DNA of 64,000 nucleotides from CBDEUK01 sp965250225 (GCA_965250225.1 CBDFNQ010000030.1:53730-117729), one strand, 5' to 3'. Numbered from the stretch's first letter, positions 17,409 to 26,370 are shown. Numbers and translations: made by a program. Notes: a model not told the origin generated them from the sequence alone.

Positions 17409-18632
17409 ATGACCAGTAAAGTGTCCGAGATTATGACTAATTTAAACCAGTTCCAGCCTTTATTCCCTGAAAGCTCGGTGCTGGGCCCATTACAGGAACT
17501 GGCATCTGAGATCATTGCGCAATGTCATTACTTGCATGGGCAGACGGGAAAATCGATTGTACGGGCGCTTAAGCCAAAGCTTCGCGCTATGAATTCCTAT
17601 TACACGAATAAAATTGAAGGCCAGCATACCCTCCCATTCAATATTGAACGTGCACTTAAAAAGGACTTCGATGCCGACATAGAGTTAGCAAAAAAACAGC
17701 GTTTGGCTATATCACACATGGAAGTCGAAGAGTTACTGGAAACGCAACTGGAAAAAGCCGGATTAGATGATCTTTTTGATGCTGCTTTAGTTCGTAAGAT
17801 CCATGGGGAACTCTATAGTAGATTAGCAAAAGATGACCGGGCTACAGATGAAGGAAAAATTATTATTCCCGGTAAATATCGAAAGGACGATGTCGCTGCA
17901 GGTCGGTATGTTGCACCAGGTTGGAAATGTGTTGATGATTTTATGAAAGGGTGGTCAAGTCACTATCAAGGATTAACCGGAACAGAGGCCCTGATTATTG
18001 GTATCGCTTGTTCGCATCATCGTCTTGCCTGGATACATCCTTTTATTGATGGCAACGGACGAGCTGCTCGTTTGCATTCACACTTGGTGCTACATGCAAA
18101 AGATCTGACACGGGGACTATGGTCTCCCATGCGCGGGTTGGCACGTAACCAAGATGATTATTACGCTCGGTTAAACAATGCTGATATGCCGCGACGAAAT
18201 GACTTGGATGGTCGCGGAACGTTATCGCAGGAAGAACTGGTTAAATTTGTAGAATATTTCCTGGAAATATGTCTTGACCAGGTAAGCTTCATGCAACAGC
18301 AACTGAATCTTGATTCATTAAAAGGACGTCTAAAAGATTTATTAATGTACTTACAGGAAAATCCATGGCAAGTGGGTAGTGAAAAATCATTAGTGAAAAT
18401 AGAAGCACTCGAAGCAATACACTATACAGCAATAGCTGGACCCATTGAACGCGCACGATTTATTGCAATGACAGGCCTTGGAGATCGATCAGGCCGACGA
18501 GCGCTGGCAAGTTTAATCGATTACGGTGTATTGTCAGCTGAATCAACACGCGCACCTGTCACGTTTACTGTACCACTTTCCTCTTTGCGCTTCCTGTTCC
18601 CAAAACTATGGCCCGAAGCAGAGATTGAATGA
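17409..18632 (+). CDS. Fic-family protein (probable AMP transferase)
   Basis: Cytoplasmic 407-aa Fic protein. The complete active-site motif HPFIDGNGRAAR (about residues 211-222) predicts transfer of AMP or a similar nucleotide moiety to protein hydroxyls. An N-terminal inhibitory helix motif [ST]xxxE[GN] is visible in YYTNKIEGQHT, so it is probably an autoinhibited class II Fic. A C-terminal region (about 320-405) looks like a winged helix. It follows the IS982 remnant and ends at a strong hairpin. The target is unknown. Local AT-rich flanks and the nearby IS suggest accessory DNA. Confidence 0.88.
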   Translation: MTSKVSEIMTNLNQFQPLFPESSVLGPLQELASEIIAQCHYLHGQTGKSIVRALKPKLRAMNSYYTNKIEGQHTLPFNIERALKKDFDADIELAKKQRLAISHMEVEELLETQLEKAGLDDLFDAALVRKIHGELYSRLAKDDRATDEGKIIIPGKYRKDDVAAGRYVAPGWKCVDDFMKGWSSHYQGLTGTEALIIGIACSHHRLAWIHPFIDGNGRAARLHSHLVLHAKDLTRGLWSPMRGLARNQDDYYARLNNADMPRRNDLDGRGTLSQEELVKFVEYFLEICLDQVSFMQQQLNLDSLKGRLKDLLMYLQENPWQVGSEKSLVKIEALEAIHYTAIAGPIERARFIAMTGLGDRSGRRALASLIDYGVLSAESTRAPVTFTVPLSSLRFLFPKLWPEAEIE

Positions 18633-18669
18633 TCAAAATATTTTAAAGCTTCTAAAAAATATTTTGATC
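18631..18669 (+). terminator. perfect 14-bp hairpin at the end of the Fic gene
   Basis: GATCAAAATATTTT and AAAATATTTTGATC pair perfectly around an 11-nt loop, starting inside the Fic stop codon. The arms are AT-rich and T-tracts lie within the arms, so it probably ends transcription from the Fic gene. Confidence 0.65.
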
Positions 18670-18870
18670 TATCTTATGAGAATTACTTTGCCAGATTTGT
18701 TTACTGATAGAGAATATTCATGATTGTAATTAAATGTCTTTTTATTTTGACTTACCTCCCCCCCTTTTTCCTTGCCGAGAATAAAAGCAATTATAGAGGC
18801 AGCTGCACAGGACGTACAAATGAGCGGCTCCATGACAGGTAGTAAATAGGGTCAAGTATAGAGGGTAGAT

Positions 18871-19155
18871 TTATCTCAACATCAGCCAGGTAACATACGC
18901 GATTAGAATGACAAGCAGTGGTATTACAATAAAGAACACTCTTCTGGCCTTATCCATCAACACTCGACCTTTTTCCTGAACGTCTTCTGCGCGATCCTGC
19001 AGCTTACTGGCTTTTTCGTATTGTTCTTTGACCAGGCCAAACTGTTCTCGTTGTAACTCAATAGCCCCTGCTTACATTTCTATTTGTTTTGTCTGATTGT
19101 CACGAATCTCTTTTAACAAAGAAACTGTTTCATCTTTTATCTAGGACTCACTCAT
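18871..19155 (-). pseudogene. small coiled-coil membrane protein gene with two in-frame stops
   Basis: A 95-codon frame on the minus strand reads MSES, stop (TAG), IKDETVSLLKEIRDNQTKQIEM, stop (TAA), then AGAIELQREQFGLVKEQYEK ... RRVFFIVIPLLVILIAYVTWLMLR, stop. It is a heptad-rich cytoplasmic part plus one C-terminal membrane helix. Two substitution stops in an otherwise clean frame indicate recent inactivation. It lies 20 bp from the end of the next membrane protein gene on the same strand, so the two probably formed an operon. No family recognised. Confidence 0.7.
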
Positions 19156-19175
19156 TGTTTGTTACCACTCAAGTG

Positions 19176-19565
19176 CTAGAGAATATAAGTATCATATACG
19201 ACTGGCACTCCATACAGAAATCCACCCAGAATAAATATCATAAAAAGTAACAAGGACAATCGCTTTTTAAGTGTAAAGAACACGACCTGCTCTATCGCTC
19301 TGAAAAACCAAAAAATACTGATCAATATCAATACGCTTCGACCAAGGTCTGTGCTCAACAATTCGTGAGTATGGAAAAGTGACAGGTAAGCAAAGATAAG
19401 AAATACAAACGTGAGAGACAGGTTCAACACCTGCATGACATTCCGGTTGATAAAACTGAGTGAAACCAGGTCATTTTTCCAGTCAAACAAACGCCAGAAA
19501 AAAATATGAAATATCACAAAAGCGATATTGAAAATGCCTCCTGCGATGATAAATGTTTCATTCAA
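19176..19565 (-). CDS. small integral membrane protein, four predicted helices
   Basis: 129 aa with hydrophobic segments at about residues 5-24, 46-64, 74-92 and 100-122; the second half is very rich in Phe, Leu and Ile. Not recognised by name, but the layout (short loops, WFFRAIEQVVFF) resembles small uncharacterised inner-membrane proteins. The broken coiled-coil gene follows directly downstream on the same strand. Confidence 0.65.
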   Translation of the reverse strand: MNETFIIAGGIFNIAFVIFHIFFWRLFDWKNDLVSLSFINRNVMQVLNLSLTFVFLIFAYLSLFHTHELLSTDLGRSVLILISIFWFFRAIEQVVFFTLKKRLSLLLFMIFILGGFLYGVPVVYDTYIL

Positions 19566-19643
19566 TTTTTAAGGCCTATCTCACATATCTATTTTATTTA
19601 AATTTATTCGGTGTCAGACTTACAATCTGACTTTGCTAACTCA

Positions 19644-19672
19644 CTGGATTCCCGCCTACGCGAGAATGACAG
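19644..19672. repeat. short interspersed palindromic repeat
   Basis: CTGGATTCCCGCCTACGCGAG then AATGACAG. This resembles the widespread ATTCCCGC...GCGGGAAT type of dispersed palindrome (dRS3-like in Neisseria). Only one copy was noticed in the window. Confidence 0.45.
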
Positions 19673-19677
19673 GAGTA

Positions 19678-20190
19678 CTACGTCGATTTAGCCTTGAAAG
19701 ACCAGGTGAATTTAAACAGGGAAACCACATCACCGGAACTATCTACACCGGTTGATGTAACCGTCACTTTTTGTCCCTCTCCGGTTTCAATGGCACGGTC
19801 AACCGCCTCCCTGAATTGTGCGCCTTCATGACAGGTAAAGGTTGTGAGGGAATCCGCTTTTTTGACAAACTTTGCTTCCACTCCAGTTATCAACATCGAC
19901 ATCGGTGGCTTGTCATCAATCGTTATCAAGCCCAGTAATCCGGTTGATAATTCTGCGGCTCCCGTCTGGGCGGCAAAATAAATAGAACGAAACGGGTTTT
20001 TGCTAAACCAGGAATAAGGCAAGATGACCACACCTGTATCTCTATCAGCTAATTTGATCCTGATTCCCCAAAACCAGGCACTGGGTAATTTACATAAATA
20101 GAAAAACCACATCTTCCATTTATTGTTCATGTTCGAAGCCATATTCGAGGCCAAGCGGTTTTTGCTGTTGTCAGAAGAATTCGCTGTCAT
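19678..20190 (-). CDS. DUF4442 hotdog-fold protein
   Basis: 170-aa protein of the DUF4442 family, a hotdog fold related to acyl-CoA thioesterases of the PaaI type. The ATG at 20190 has the ribosome binding site AGGTGA seven bases upstream. Family features include FRSIYFAAQTGAAELSTGLL (the central helix of the hotdog) and AKFVKKADSLTTFTC. It is divergent from fadH across a gap with the shared fatty-acid operator, and a second DUF4442 protein lies next to the fadE locus at 30248. Both facts favour a role in acyl-CoA metabolism, by context only. Confidence 0.75.
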   Translation of the reverse strand: MTANSSDNSKNRLASNMASNMNNKWKMWFFYLCKLPSAWFWGIRIKLADRDTGVVILPYSWFSKNPFRSIYFAAQTGAAELSTGLLGLITIDDKPPMSMLITGVEAKFVKKADSLTTFTCHEGAQFREAVDRAIETGEGQKVTVTSTGVDSSGDVVSLFKFTWSFKAKST

Positions 20191-20268
20191 AATCGTCACC
20201 TGTCGCAATAAATTATACGGCGCATATTACTTAAATTGATGAATACGCTGGTTCACTTAAAATAAACC

Positions 20269-20280
20269 GAGCGCTCGCTC
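20269..20280. promoter_or_regulatory. operator-like palindrome upstream of fadH
   Basis: GAGCGCTCGCTC: 5-bp arms GAGCG/CGCTC around two bases, followed by TTA. The same 16 bases (CGAGCGCTCGCTCTTA) occur upstream of fadE at 31523. It ends 23 bp before the fadH start, so a bound repressor would block transcription or initiation. The TetR regulator beside fadE is the likely ligand. Confidence 0.7.
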
Positions 20281-20303
20281 TTAATTTAAAATATACTATC
20301 GCT

Positions 20304-22349
20304 ATGAATAAAGCTAGTCAAACTTCGTATCCAAACTTGCTCCAACCACTAGATCTGGGTTTCACCACCCTGCGGAATCGTGCTGTCATGGGTTCCATGC
20401 ATACAGGCCTGGAAGAAGATCATAAGGATTTCGAGCGACTCACGACGTTTTACAATGAACGGGCAGATGGCGGCATCGGCCTGATCATTACCGGTGGTTT
20501 TGCCCCAAATCGCAGAGGTAGACTGGCTCCTTTTGCGGCAGATTTACGATCGCATTCACAGGTTGATAATCACCGAGTAATGACCCGCTCAGTACAGCAA
20601 CATGGTGCAAAAATAGCCTTACAGATATTGCACGCGGGACGTTACAGCTTCCACCCTTTTGCGGTATCGGCATCATCACTGAAATCGCCCATCTCCCCCT
20701 TTCGTCCCTGGGCACTGACTCAGCGCGGCATTCGTAATACTATTTCTGATTTTGTTCGTTGTGCAGAACTGGCTCGTAATGCAGGATACGATGGGGTCGA
20801 AGTGATGGGATCGGAAGGTTATTTGATCAACCAGTTTATTGCCCCTCGTACGAACCAACGTACTGACCAGTGGGGTGGCTCTACTGAAAATCGCCATCGT
20901 TTTGCCGTCGAAATCATTCGTCAAATACGCACAACCGTTGGAACTGATTTTATTATTATTTTTCGATTGTCCATGCTTGATCTGGTAAGCAATGGCAGCC
21001 CATGGCAAGAAGTGGTTGAACTGGGTAACAACGTCATCAATGCTGGTGCAACAATTATTAATACTGGTATTGGTTGGCATGAAGCGCGTGTACCAACGAT
21101 TGCAACGATGGTACCTAGAGGCGCATACACCTGGGTAACACGACGGTTTAAAGAAGCACTGGATACTACTGTTCCGCTGGTTGCTGTCAACCGTATCAAT
21201 ACTCCTGAGGTTGCAGAGCAAGTACTCGGCGATGGCGATGCTGATCTGGTATCAATGGCCAGACCACTTTTGGCTGATGCGGAATTTGTTAATAAAGCCT
21301 CTGATAATCGTGCAGATGAAATCAATACCTGCATAGCTTGTAATCAAGCCTGTCTCGATCACATCTTCGCACAAAAAATTGCCTCCTGTCTGGTCAACCC
21401 ACGCGCCTGCCATGAAACCGAATTAAATTACTTACCAACCAAACAGCCAAAACACATTGCAGTGGTGGGTGCTGGGCCTGCAGGTCTTGCCTTTGCGACA
21501 GTGGCTAAACAACGTGGTCATCAAGTGAGTCTGTTTGATAGCGCTGCTGAAATCGGTGGCCAGTTTAATGTTGCCAAACTAATCCCGGGCAAAGAAGAAT
21601 TTTATGAAACCTTACGTTATTTCAACAAACAACTTGAGCTGCTCGATGTAGATATACGTTTGAATACCCAAGTCGATACAAGTTTGTTAAATCAGGGGAA
21701 ATATGATCTCGTTGTATTGGCGACTGGCGTCACGCCTCGTATTCCGAACATTGAAGGTCTAAACCATGACAAGGTATTGTCTTATCTGGATGTCTTAAAA
21801 CATCAAAAACCCGTTGGTCAATCCGTTGCCATTCTTGGTGCCGGCGGTATTGGTTTTGATGTGGCTGAATATTTGTGTGCCAATGGTCATGCTGATTCTG
21901 AGCAAAAAGATGACTGGCTCAGGTATTGGGGTGTGGATAAAGAATATCAGTCTGGCGGTGGTCTGTTAAATCAACCCGATGAAATCATCGCGACACGTGA
22001 TATCACCCTGTTTCAGCGTAAACAAACCAAGCATGGCGCTAACCTCGGAAAATCAACTGGCTGGATACATCGCACTAGCTTGAAAAGACACGGTGTCAAG
22101 ATGGTGAATGGTGTGGCCTATCAACGTATCGATGACGATGGTTTGCATGTGCTCATGGGTGATGAGGAAAAATGTTATCCCGTGGATAATGTTATTTTAT
22201 GTGCTGGACAAGAACCCAGACGTGATCTCTATCAGACATTAATCGATACAGGATTGAACATTGAACTCATAGGTGGAGCAGATGTGGCGACCGAACTGGA
22301 TGCCAAACGTGCAATTAATCAGGCTTCAAGGTTAGCCGCAAAGATTTGA
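20304..22349 (+). CDS. fadH: 2,4-dienoyl-CoA reductase (NADPH), FadH type
   Basis: Reduces 2,4-dienoyl-CoA formed during oxidation of unsaturated fatty acids. The N-terminal old-yellow-enzyme TIM barrel covers about residues 1-340 and binds FMN (GLIITGGFAPNRRGR, RTDQWGGSTENRHRFAVEI). The 4Fe-4S cysteine cluster is CIACNQACLDHIFAQKIASC near 347. The FAD/NADPH half has the dinucleotide loops VVGAGPAGLAFA (about 392) and ILGAGGIGFDVAEYL. 681 aa fits the E. coli enzyme. Within the barrel the stretch DFIIIFRLSMLDLV is conserved. It stands alone on the plus strand. Confidence 0.93.
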   Translation: MNKASQTSYPNLLQPLDLGFTTLRNRAVMGSMHTGLEEDHKDFERLTTFYNERADGGIGLIITGGFAPNRRGRLAPFAADLRSHSQVDNHRVMTRSVQQHGAKIALQILHAGRYSFHPFAVSASSLKSPISPFRPWALTQRGIRNTISDFVRCAELARNAGYDGVEVMGSEGYLINQFIAPRTNQRTDQWGGSTENRHRFAVEIIRQIRTTVGTDFIIIFRLSMLDLVSNGSPWQEVVELGNNVINAGATIINTGIGWHEARVPTIATMVPRGAYTWVTRRFKEALDTTVPLVAVNRINTPEVAEQVLGDGDADLVSMARPLLADAEFVNKASDNRADEINTCIACNQACLDHIFAQKIASCLVNPRACHETELNYLPTKQPKHIAVVGAGPAGLAFATVAKQRGHQVSLFDSAAEIGGQFNVAKLIPGKEEFYETLRYFNKQLELLDVDIRLNTQVDTSLLNQGKYDLVVLATGVTPRIPNIEGLNHDKVLSYLDVLKHQKPVGQSVAILGAGGIGFDVAEYLCANGHADSEQKDDWLRYWGVDKEYQSGGGLLNQPDEIIATRDITLFQRKQTKHGANLGKSTGWIHRTSLKRHGVKMVNGVAYQRIDDDGLHVLMGDEEKCYPVDNVILCAGQEPRRDLYQTLIDTGLNIELIGGADVATELDAKRAINQASRLAAKI

Positions 22350-22612
22350 TTTTCAAGCTGACATAAATCCATCTCCAGTCATTACAAAAGCTCAAAAGGA
22401 TTTAACGAGTATAAACATTTGATGGATGTGGCAGAATCAGAACAAATCCAGGAAATGGATCATGCCGATACGACACAGGAGACAGGCTATGTAACATTTT
22501 TCAATTGCCTTTGGTGGGGAACGAATTAATTTTTACTGAGAAGAAGAGAGTAGATACATAATTTAAATTACAGTCTCTTGAATAGTTTCATGCTATGTTT
22601 TTATTTTGTTTT

Positions 22613-23272
22613 TTATAGAGGCTTAAAATTATCTTGAAGATGTTTTAGGTACCAACTTCGTTTAGCTTTTTTTCTCCATTCGACTAATTTATTGCGAAAA
22701 TCACATCTTCCAAGTAAGCGCCCGCAGTTACAAGGGCATAATAATTTATTTGCTACTCTTTCCCTTTTACTCAGAGCTTTTAATAGCAGGACAACATTCG
22801 CCTTGCCCCGTATGTTGAATATCCCCTCATAATCTTGGACAAGACCGGCTTCATAATGTGGCAATTCTCCATATGGGAATACCCCATGCCGGATCTTATG
22901 AAAAATTGAGTAAAGGAATGGATCAACACATGTAGTAAAAAAATTATCGAACTGAGGATTACGATTAATCTTGTCAAGAATTCTCAGGTTTGAACCCAGA
23001 CAACAAGTACCATCTCCCGTATTAATATGATAATCAGAAGACCTCTCGATTTTTGAGTCCAGTTCAATTACTTTTGGTATTTCTTTCGGATAGGATTTAT
23101 CAAACTGAATTCGCAGATTAACTGATTCAGTAACAAGCTCAAAACCATCCATTTGAGCATTAATATTGTACAGTCCTTCAAGAACAAGACCTTGTGATGA
23201 TAATTCTTTTAACCGTAAACCACGATTGTTAAAAAGGAACTCACTTAATCCGTAGTTTTCCCATACACTCAT
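22613..23272 (-). CDS. E2-like (UBC fold) protein of a CBASS operon
   Basis: Stand-alone E2-type protein of 219 aa; in CBASS such E2s act on the CD-NTase and promote its activation. The likely catalytic Cys is C91 in DGTCCLG, preceded by HINTG as in other bacterial E2s, and FDKSYPKEIPKVIEL matches the beta-sheet/YP region of the UBC fold. Near residue 180 a metal-binding cluster CPCNCGRLLGRC resembles a SEC-C motif. The ATG follows the CD-NTase stop directly (TAAATG), so the two are coupled. No E1 or JAB gene is present. Confidence 0.8.
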   Translation of the reverse strand: MSVWENYGLSEFLFNNRGLRLKELSSQGLVLEGLYNINAQMDGFELVTESVNLRIQFDKSYPKEIPKVIELDSKIERSSDYHINTGDGTCCLGSNLRILDKINRNPQFDNFFTTCVDPFLYSIFHKIRHGVFPYGELPHYEAGLVQDYEGIFNIRGKANVVLLLKALSKRERVANKLLCPCNCGRLLGRCDFRNKLVEWRKKAKRSWYLKHLQDNFKPL

Positions 23273-24469
23273 TTATTGCCTTTTTAACCACGGTTTTGGA
23301 TTTGATGTTTGTATATTCAGTGCCGGAGCATCGGTTATCAAGCTAACGCCTAATATAGAGGCTATATCAGATTTATCGAGCTTGATATCAAGGCCATGAT
23401 CTGCGGCTTCAACAATTCTTGACGGTTCATCCGCTGATATGAGATTTCTGAAATCAGCTCTGGCCTGTTGTAGCCACATCCTGAAATTATCAGCTAGTTT
23501 CAGGTCAGTATCTTCCGAGGAGTACCATTTATCAGCAAAATCTTCCGCAGGATTAACAGGATTTGGAATGAGAGGTACATTACTGTTTATGTAGTGATCC
23601 ATTTCATCCAAAATTCGTTTTATAGCAGAAACTACGTCAGCTTCTCCCTGATATGCCCTTCCGGCAAGTGTTGTAATAATAATAGATATTGGTTTGCTAT
23701 CAGGGTTGTCCTGAAACAGGATATCTCGATGACGTTTCAATAATTGAATAGAAATCTGCAAGGGCGTACGCCAACGATAATAAGGCAGTTCTTCAATGTT
23801 TGCTTCGACCAATCTTGCCCTTTTTTCTAAAAAGAGGCGGCTAGTTTGCATTCTTTCGCCAAACCATTTGGCAAAACCTTCTGGGTTACTGATTCTCCAT
23901 AAATCAGAGATTTTTGGATAAGCAGGATCAGTATTATCGGTTATAGATACTGCAAGAGCCGCAACATTATCTGCAAGCTCTTCGTCAAATTTAGATAATG
24001 TAACCATAGATTCTCGAAGCACGCTCATTTGTGTCCCTGATTCAGGAATACAAGGAACAATATCCATGTGAAAACTCAGATCATCTGCATATTCAAGTGT
24101 CCAGCATCGCTTTTTCTCCTCCATGGGATTCTGAATATTATTTGATTTGTGATAACGTTCAAGATCATTACCAACAAGTGTCTTTAGCTGTTGCTGAGTG
24201 TGTGTCTGTTTAGTTATCCCATCTTGTAGTTCACAAATAATATCAAGATCATATCCTTCTTTTTCACCATGCGGCCTAATTGCAGTACCTAAACGGAACG
24301 AACCTGCAGGGAAAACATGAGGATCATGAATAGAACAGGCTGAATCATCTTCATGAAGATGTTCACCTATACTTTTATACCTTTGCTCTGCCTTTTCATA
24401 TGCGCTATCTGGTAGATCTATATGAGTCAGTATTTCACTTAATACTTCGTTTTCTTTTTCAAAAGACAT
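23273..24469 (-). CDS. CBASS cyclic-oligonucleotide synthase (CD-NTase)
   Basis: cGAS/DncV-like nucleotidyltransferase that makes a cyclic nucleotide signal on phage infection. Catalytic features: GSFRLGTAIRP (nucleotide-binding GS motif, near residue 60), the metal-binding pair in EGYDLDIICEL, and the third acidic residue in FHMDIVPCIPES. Length is 398 aa. The ATG at 24469 lies one base after the stop of the effector gene (TAAGATG) and is preferred over an overlapping upstream start. The product chemistry cannot be told from sequence alone. Confidence 0.88.
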   Translation of the reverse strand: MSFEKENEVLSEILTHIDLPDSAYEKAEQRYKSIGEHLHEDDSACSIHDPHVFPAGSFRLGTAIRPHGEKEGYDLDIICELQDGITKQTHTQQQLKTLVGNDLERYHKSNNIQNPMEEKKRCWTLEYADDLSFHMDIVPCIPESGTQMSVLRESMVTLSKFDEELADNVAALAVSITDNTDPAYPKISDLWRISNPEGFAKWFGERMQTSRLFLEKRARLVEANIEELPYYRWRTPLQISIQLLKRHRDILFQDNPDSKPISIIITTLAGRAYQGEADVVSAIKRILDEMDHYINSNVPLIPNPVNPAEDFADKWYSSEDTDLKLADNFRMWLQQARADFRNLISADEPSRIVEAADHGLDIKLDKSDIASILGVSLITDAPALNIQTSNPKPWLKRQ

Positions 24470-24470
24470 C

Positions 24471-25613
24471 TTATTCACCTTTAATTTCAATGGTTCTTAC
24501 AAAGCTATTAGCTTTGTTGTTGTGGTCAAAAATAATCCATGGCATATCTGCTTTAGGCATCCTCGCTCTTCCAAGTTCAATTGCACATGAGACCGGCATG
24601 ACGGGAAATATATTCAAGGGTGTCGCATTCCCAGCTTGCGTTTTAATATCAATCATCAGTTTCCTGATCGTGGTTCGGAACAAGGAAAGTTGAAGTTGCG
24701 ATTTGATAAAATCATTATTAGGATTGGCTATGGTTACTTCCCAAATGGAGACATTATTTCCAAGTACGTTTTTGATCCGGTCATGAGAAACATGGTCACT
24801 TAGAGATAAAAGTAAGACAGGTTGATGGGTAACTTCATCTGGCTTATTTATTATGTATTCAAATTCTTCGGGATGTTCTTGCCATTGCCAGTTTTTCGGT
24901 TCCCGATGTAGTTGATATGTGTCGACAGAAATTTTATCGGTGAATTCTGCACCTAAAAGAATCAATAATGGCTGTGGCGCAAGAGCAAATACAGAAAAAT
25001 GAATATTTGAGTCAGACTCAATTAATGAATTTATTTTTCTGGAAAATGACATTTTCAAATGATTGAATTCAGCTTGCCAATATTCATCAGTGTGATCACG
25101 AAGTGCTGATTTCATGGATAGATGTAATGGACGCTCTTCGGCCGGATATTTATATGGGAACATTGATGACACGCATTCCACATAATCGATGGGTGAATTT
25201 TCAGCACCTATGTTTGCAGCATATAGTACAACGTATGATTTTTTATCTGGCTCAATACCTGTAACAATTTCGATTCTTAGTTCATGTTCGCGCTTCCAGC
25301 CAATCAATAAATCTCCCGAGTATCGCTGTCCTTTTTTATCTTGATCTATGGTTACATGACATTGATGACACATTAACATTAGATTACTGATATCGTTTAT
25401 TTCACTACGATTAAGGATAAAAGGACCAAATCCACGAGGACCATTTTCTGAAAATGAATAAATATGGGCTTTTTGCGCGAGGTTGACCGATTCTTGGGTA
25501 ACTGCTGATTTATACAAAAGACGGTTACAACCCTGGAATTGACACCTTCCTCCGGCTCGCGCCCAAAGTTCACGTTCAACTTTCTGTTTTATATGGCGCG
25601 TAACTTCTTTCAT
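24471..25613 (-). CDS. cap5: HNH-SAVED effector nuclease (Cap5-type)
   Basis: Cyclic-nucleotide-activated DNA-degrading effector of CBASS. The N-terminal HNH domain (about residues 10-115) has zinc-type cysteines CQFQGC, the histidine of KAHIYSFS and the second pair LMLMCHQCHVTID. The C-terminal SAVED domain (about 150-370) is the ligand sensor, with VSHDRIK and VMPVSCAIELGRARMPKADMPW near its end. 380 aa, standard for the family. It lies between the YdjM-like gene (17 bp upstream) and the CD-NTase (one base downstream). Confidence 0.87.
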   Translation of the reverse strand: MKEVTRHIKQKVERELWARAGGRCQFQGCNRLLYKSAVTQESVNLAQKAHIYSFSENGPRGFGPFILNRSEINDISNLMLMCHQCHVTIDQDKKGQRYSGDLLIGWKREHELRIEIVTGIEPDKKSYVVLYAANIGAENSPIDYVECVSSMFPYKYPAEERPLHLSMKSALRDHTDEYWQAEFNHLKMSFSRKINSLIESDSNIHFSVFALAPQPLLILLGAEFTDKISVDTYQLHREPKNWQWQEHPEEFEYIINKPDEVTHQPVLLLSLSDHVSHDRIKNVLGNNVSIWEVTIANPNNDFIKSQLQLSLFRTTIRKLMIDIKTQAGNATPLNIFPVMPVSCAIELGRARMPKADMPWIIFDHNNKANSFVRTIEIKGE

Positions 25614-25630
25614 CGTCTTGATAATGCTAT

Positions 25631-25999
25631 TTATATTTTCCCGACCAAGGGAAGTGACATTGGCGTGGTTGCATCAAATATAAGGTGGCTCAGATAACCT
25701 GCACCAGCGACTAGAATTAACCCGCGTAGGAGAGTTTCTTTATCATCTTTCGGCTGCCAATCATAAGCTTTCTTTAATCCATATCCGATTCCTGCAAAAA
25801 CAGCTACGCTGTGACAAAATTGTCTGTGGTGAGGATTAGTTGCTGGTTCTAGTAAATCGGGAAGTTTGCCGAAAAAACCGGCAAGGGGAACAGCAACGGC
25901 CGGGTTGTGGGCGAATTCCGACTTTTTACCCTGATCTAGACAAGCTGCTGCTAGCCCTGTTGCACATCCTGCGATTATGTGAGTTCTTCCGCTTGCCAT
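25631..25999 (-). CDS. YdjM/DUF457-like small membrane protein of the CBASS operon
   Basis: 122 aa with the metal-hydrolase-like pattern of the YdjM family: GRTHIIAG at the N-terminus, DLLEPATNPHHRQFCHS in the middle and SHLIFDATTPMSLPL at the end; the His/Asp residues could bind a metal. Two or three weak membrane segments. It is shorter than E. coli YdjM. It begins two bases after the stop of the 58-aa gene and lies 17 bp before the effector gene, so it belongs to the CBASS transcript. Its role there is unknown. Confidence 0.65.
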   Translation of the reverse strand: MASGRTHIIAGCATGLAAACLDQGKKSEFAHNPAVAVPLAGFFGKLPDLLEPATNPHHRQFCHSVAVFAGIGYGLKKAYDWQPKDDKETLLRGLILVAGAGYLSHLIFDATTPMSLPLVGKI

Positions 26000-26001
26000 G
26001 T

Positions 26002-26178
26002 CTATTTCTTCTCCTTGCGGACACCTTTAAAAGGAATCTTGTCAGTTGTTTTTACATCCATAAACCGCCCAAAATCTGTATCTCGCTTAATATAATGTCC
26101 TGATGGAGTCTTAGTTTGAGAGCGGTTGCGAACAGCCCCTTTGCGTTGTCCATCTCCTGTAGGAGGATTTGTTGCCAT
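26002..26178 (-). CDS. 58-aa basic protein at the head of the CBASS operon
   Basis: A small frame starting MATNPPTGDGQRKGAVRNRS and ending FKGVRKEKK. It is strongly basic and Gly-rich, with no signal peptide or hydrophobic segment. The ATG has the ribosome binding site AGGA upstream within CTACAGGAGG-like sequence in its own start region, and the gene is coupled to the YdjM-like gene with a two-base gap. I recall similar short proteins (GDG.R.GAV..RSQ...TG.Y.KRDT..GRFMDVK) in other genomes but know no function. Its lead position makes it a candidate partner of the E2 or effector, which is inference. Confidence 0.65.
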   Translation of the reverse strand: MATNPPTGDGQRKGAVRNRSQTKTPSGHYIKRDTDFGRFMDVKTTDKIPFKGVRKEKK

Positions 26179-26287
26179 AATCTAATACCTCGTTGTAGAG
26201 GGCGGTTATGCCCCGTTTAAGTTACTATATAGTGATTCTAATAGACTGGATCACAGGATATAGAAAAAATCTACCGGATAACAAGCA

Positions 26288-26370
26288 TTAAAAGTTCACT
26301 ATACTGAACATTGGAACATATATTATTACGCTAGTCAATACTGTAATTTACCAGTATTCTGAACTTTTAA
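26288..26370. promoter_or_regulatory. divergent regulatory region with nested palindromes
   Basis: Between the CBASS operon and the XRE gene: AATACTG-N8-CAGTATT (26337-26358) is a typical XRE-type operator directly before the XRE start. A longer pair TTAAAAGTTCA (26288-26298) and TGAACTTTTAA (26360-26370) is perfectly complementary, and GTTCA-N6-TGAAC (26294-26309) lies inside. The layout suits one repressor controlling both directions. Confidence 0.65.
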
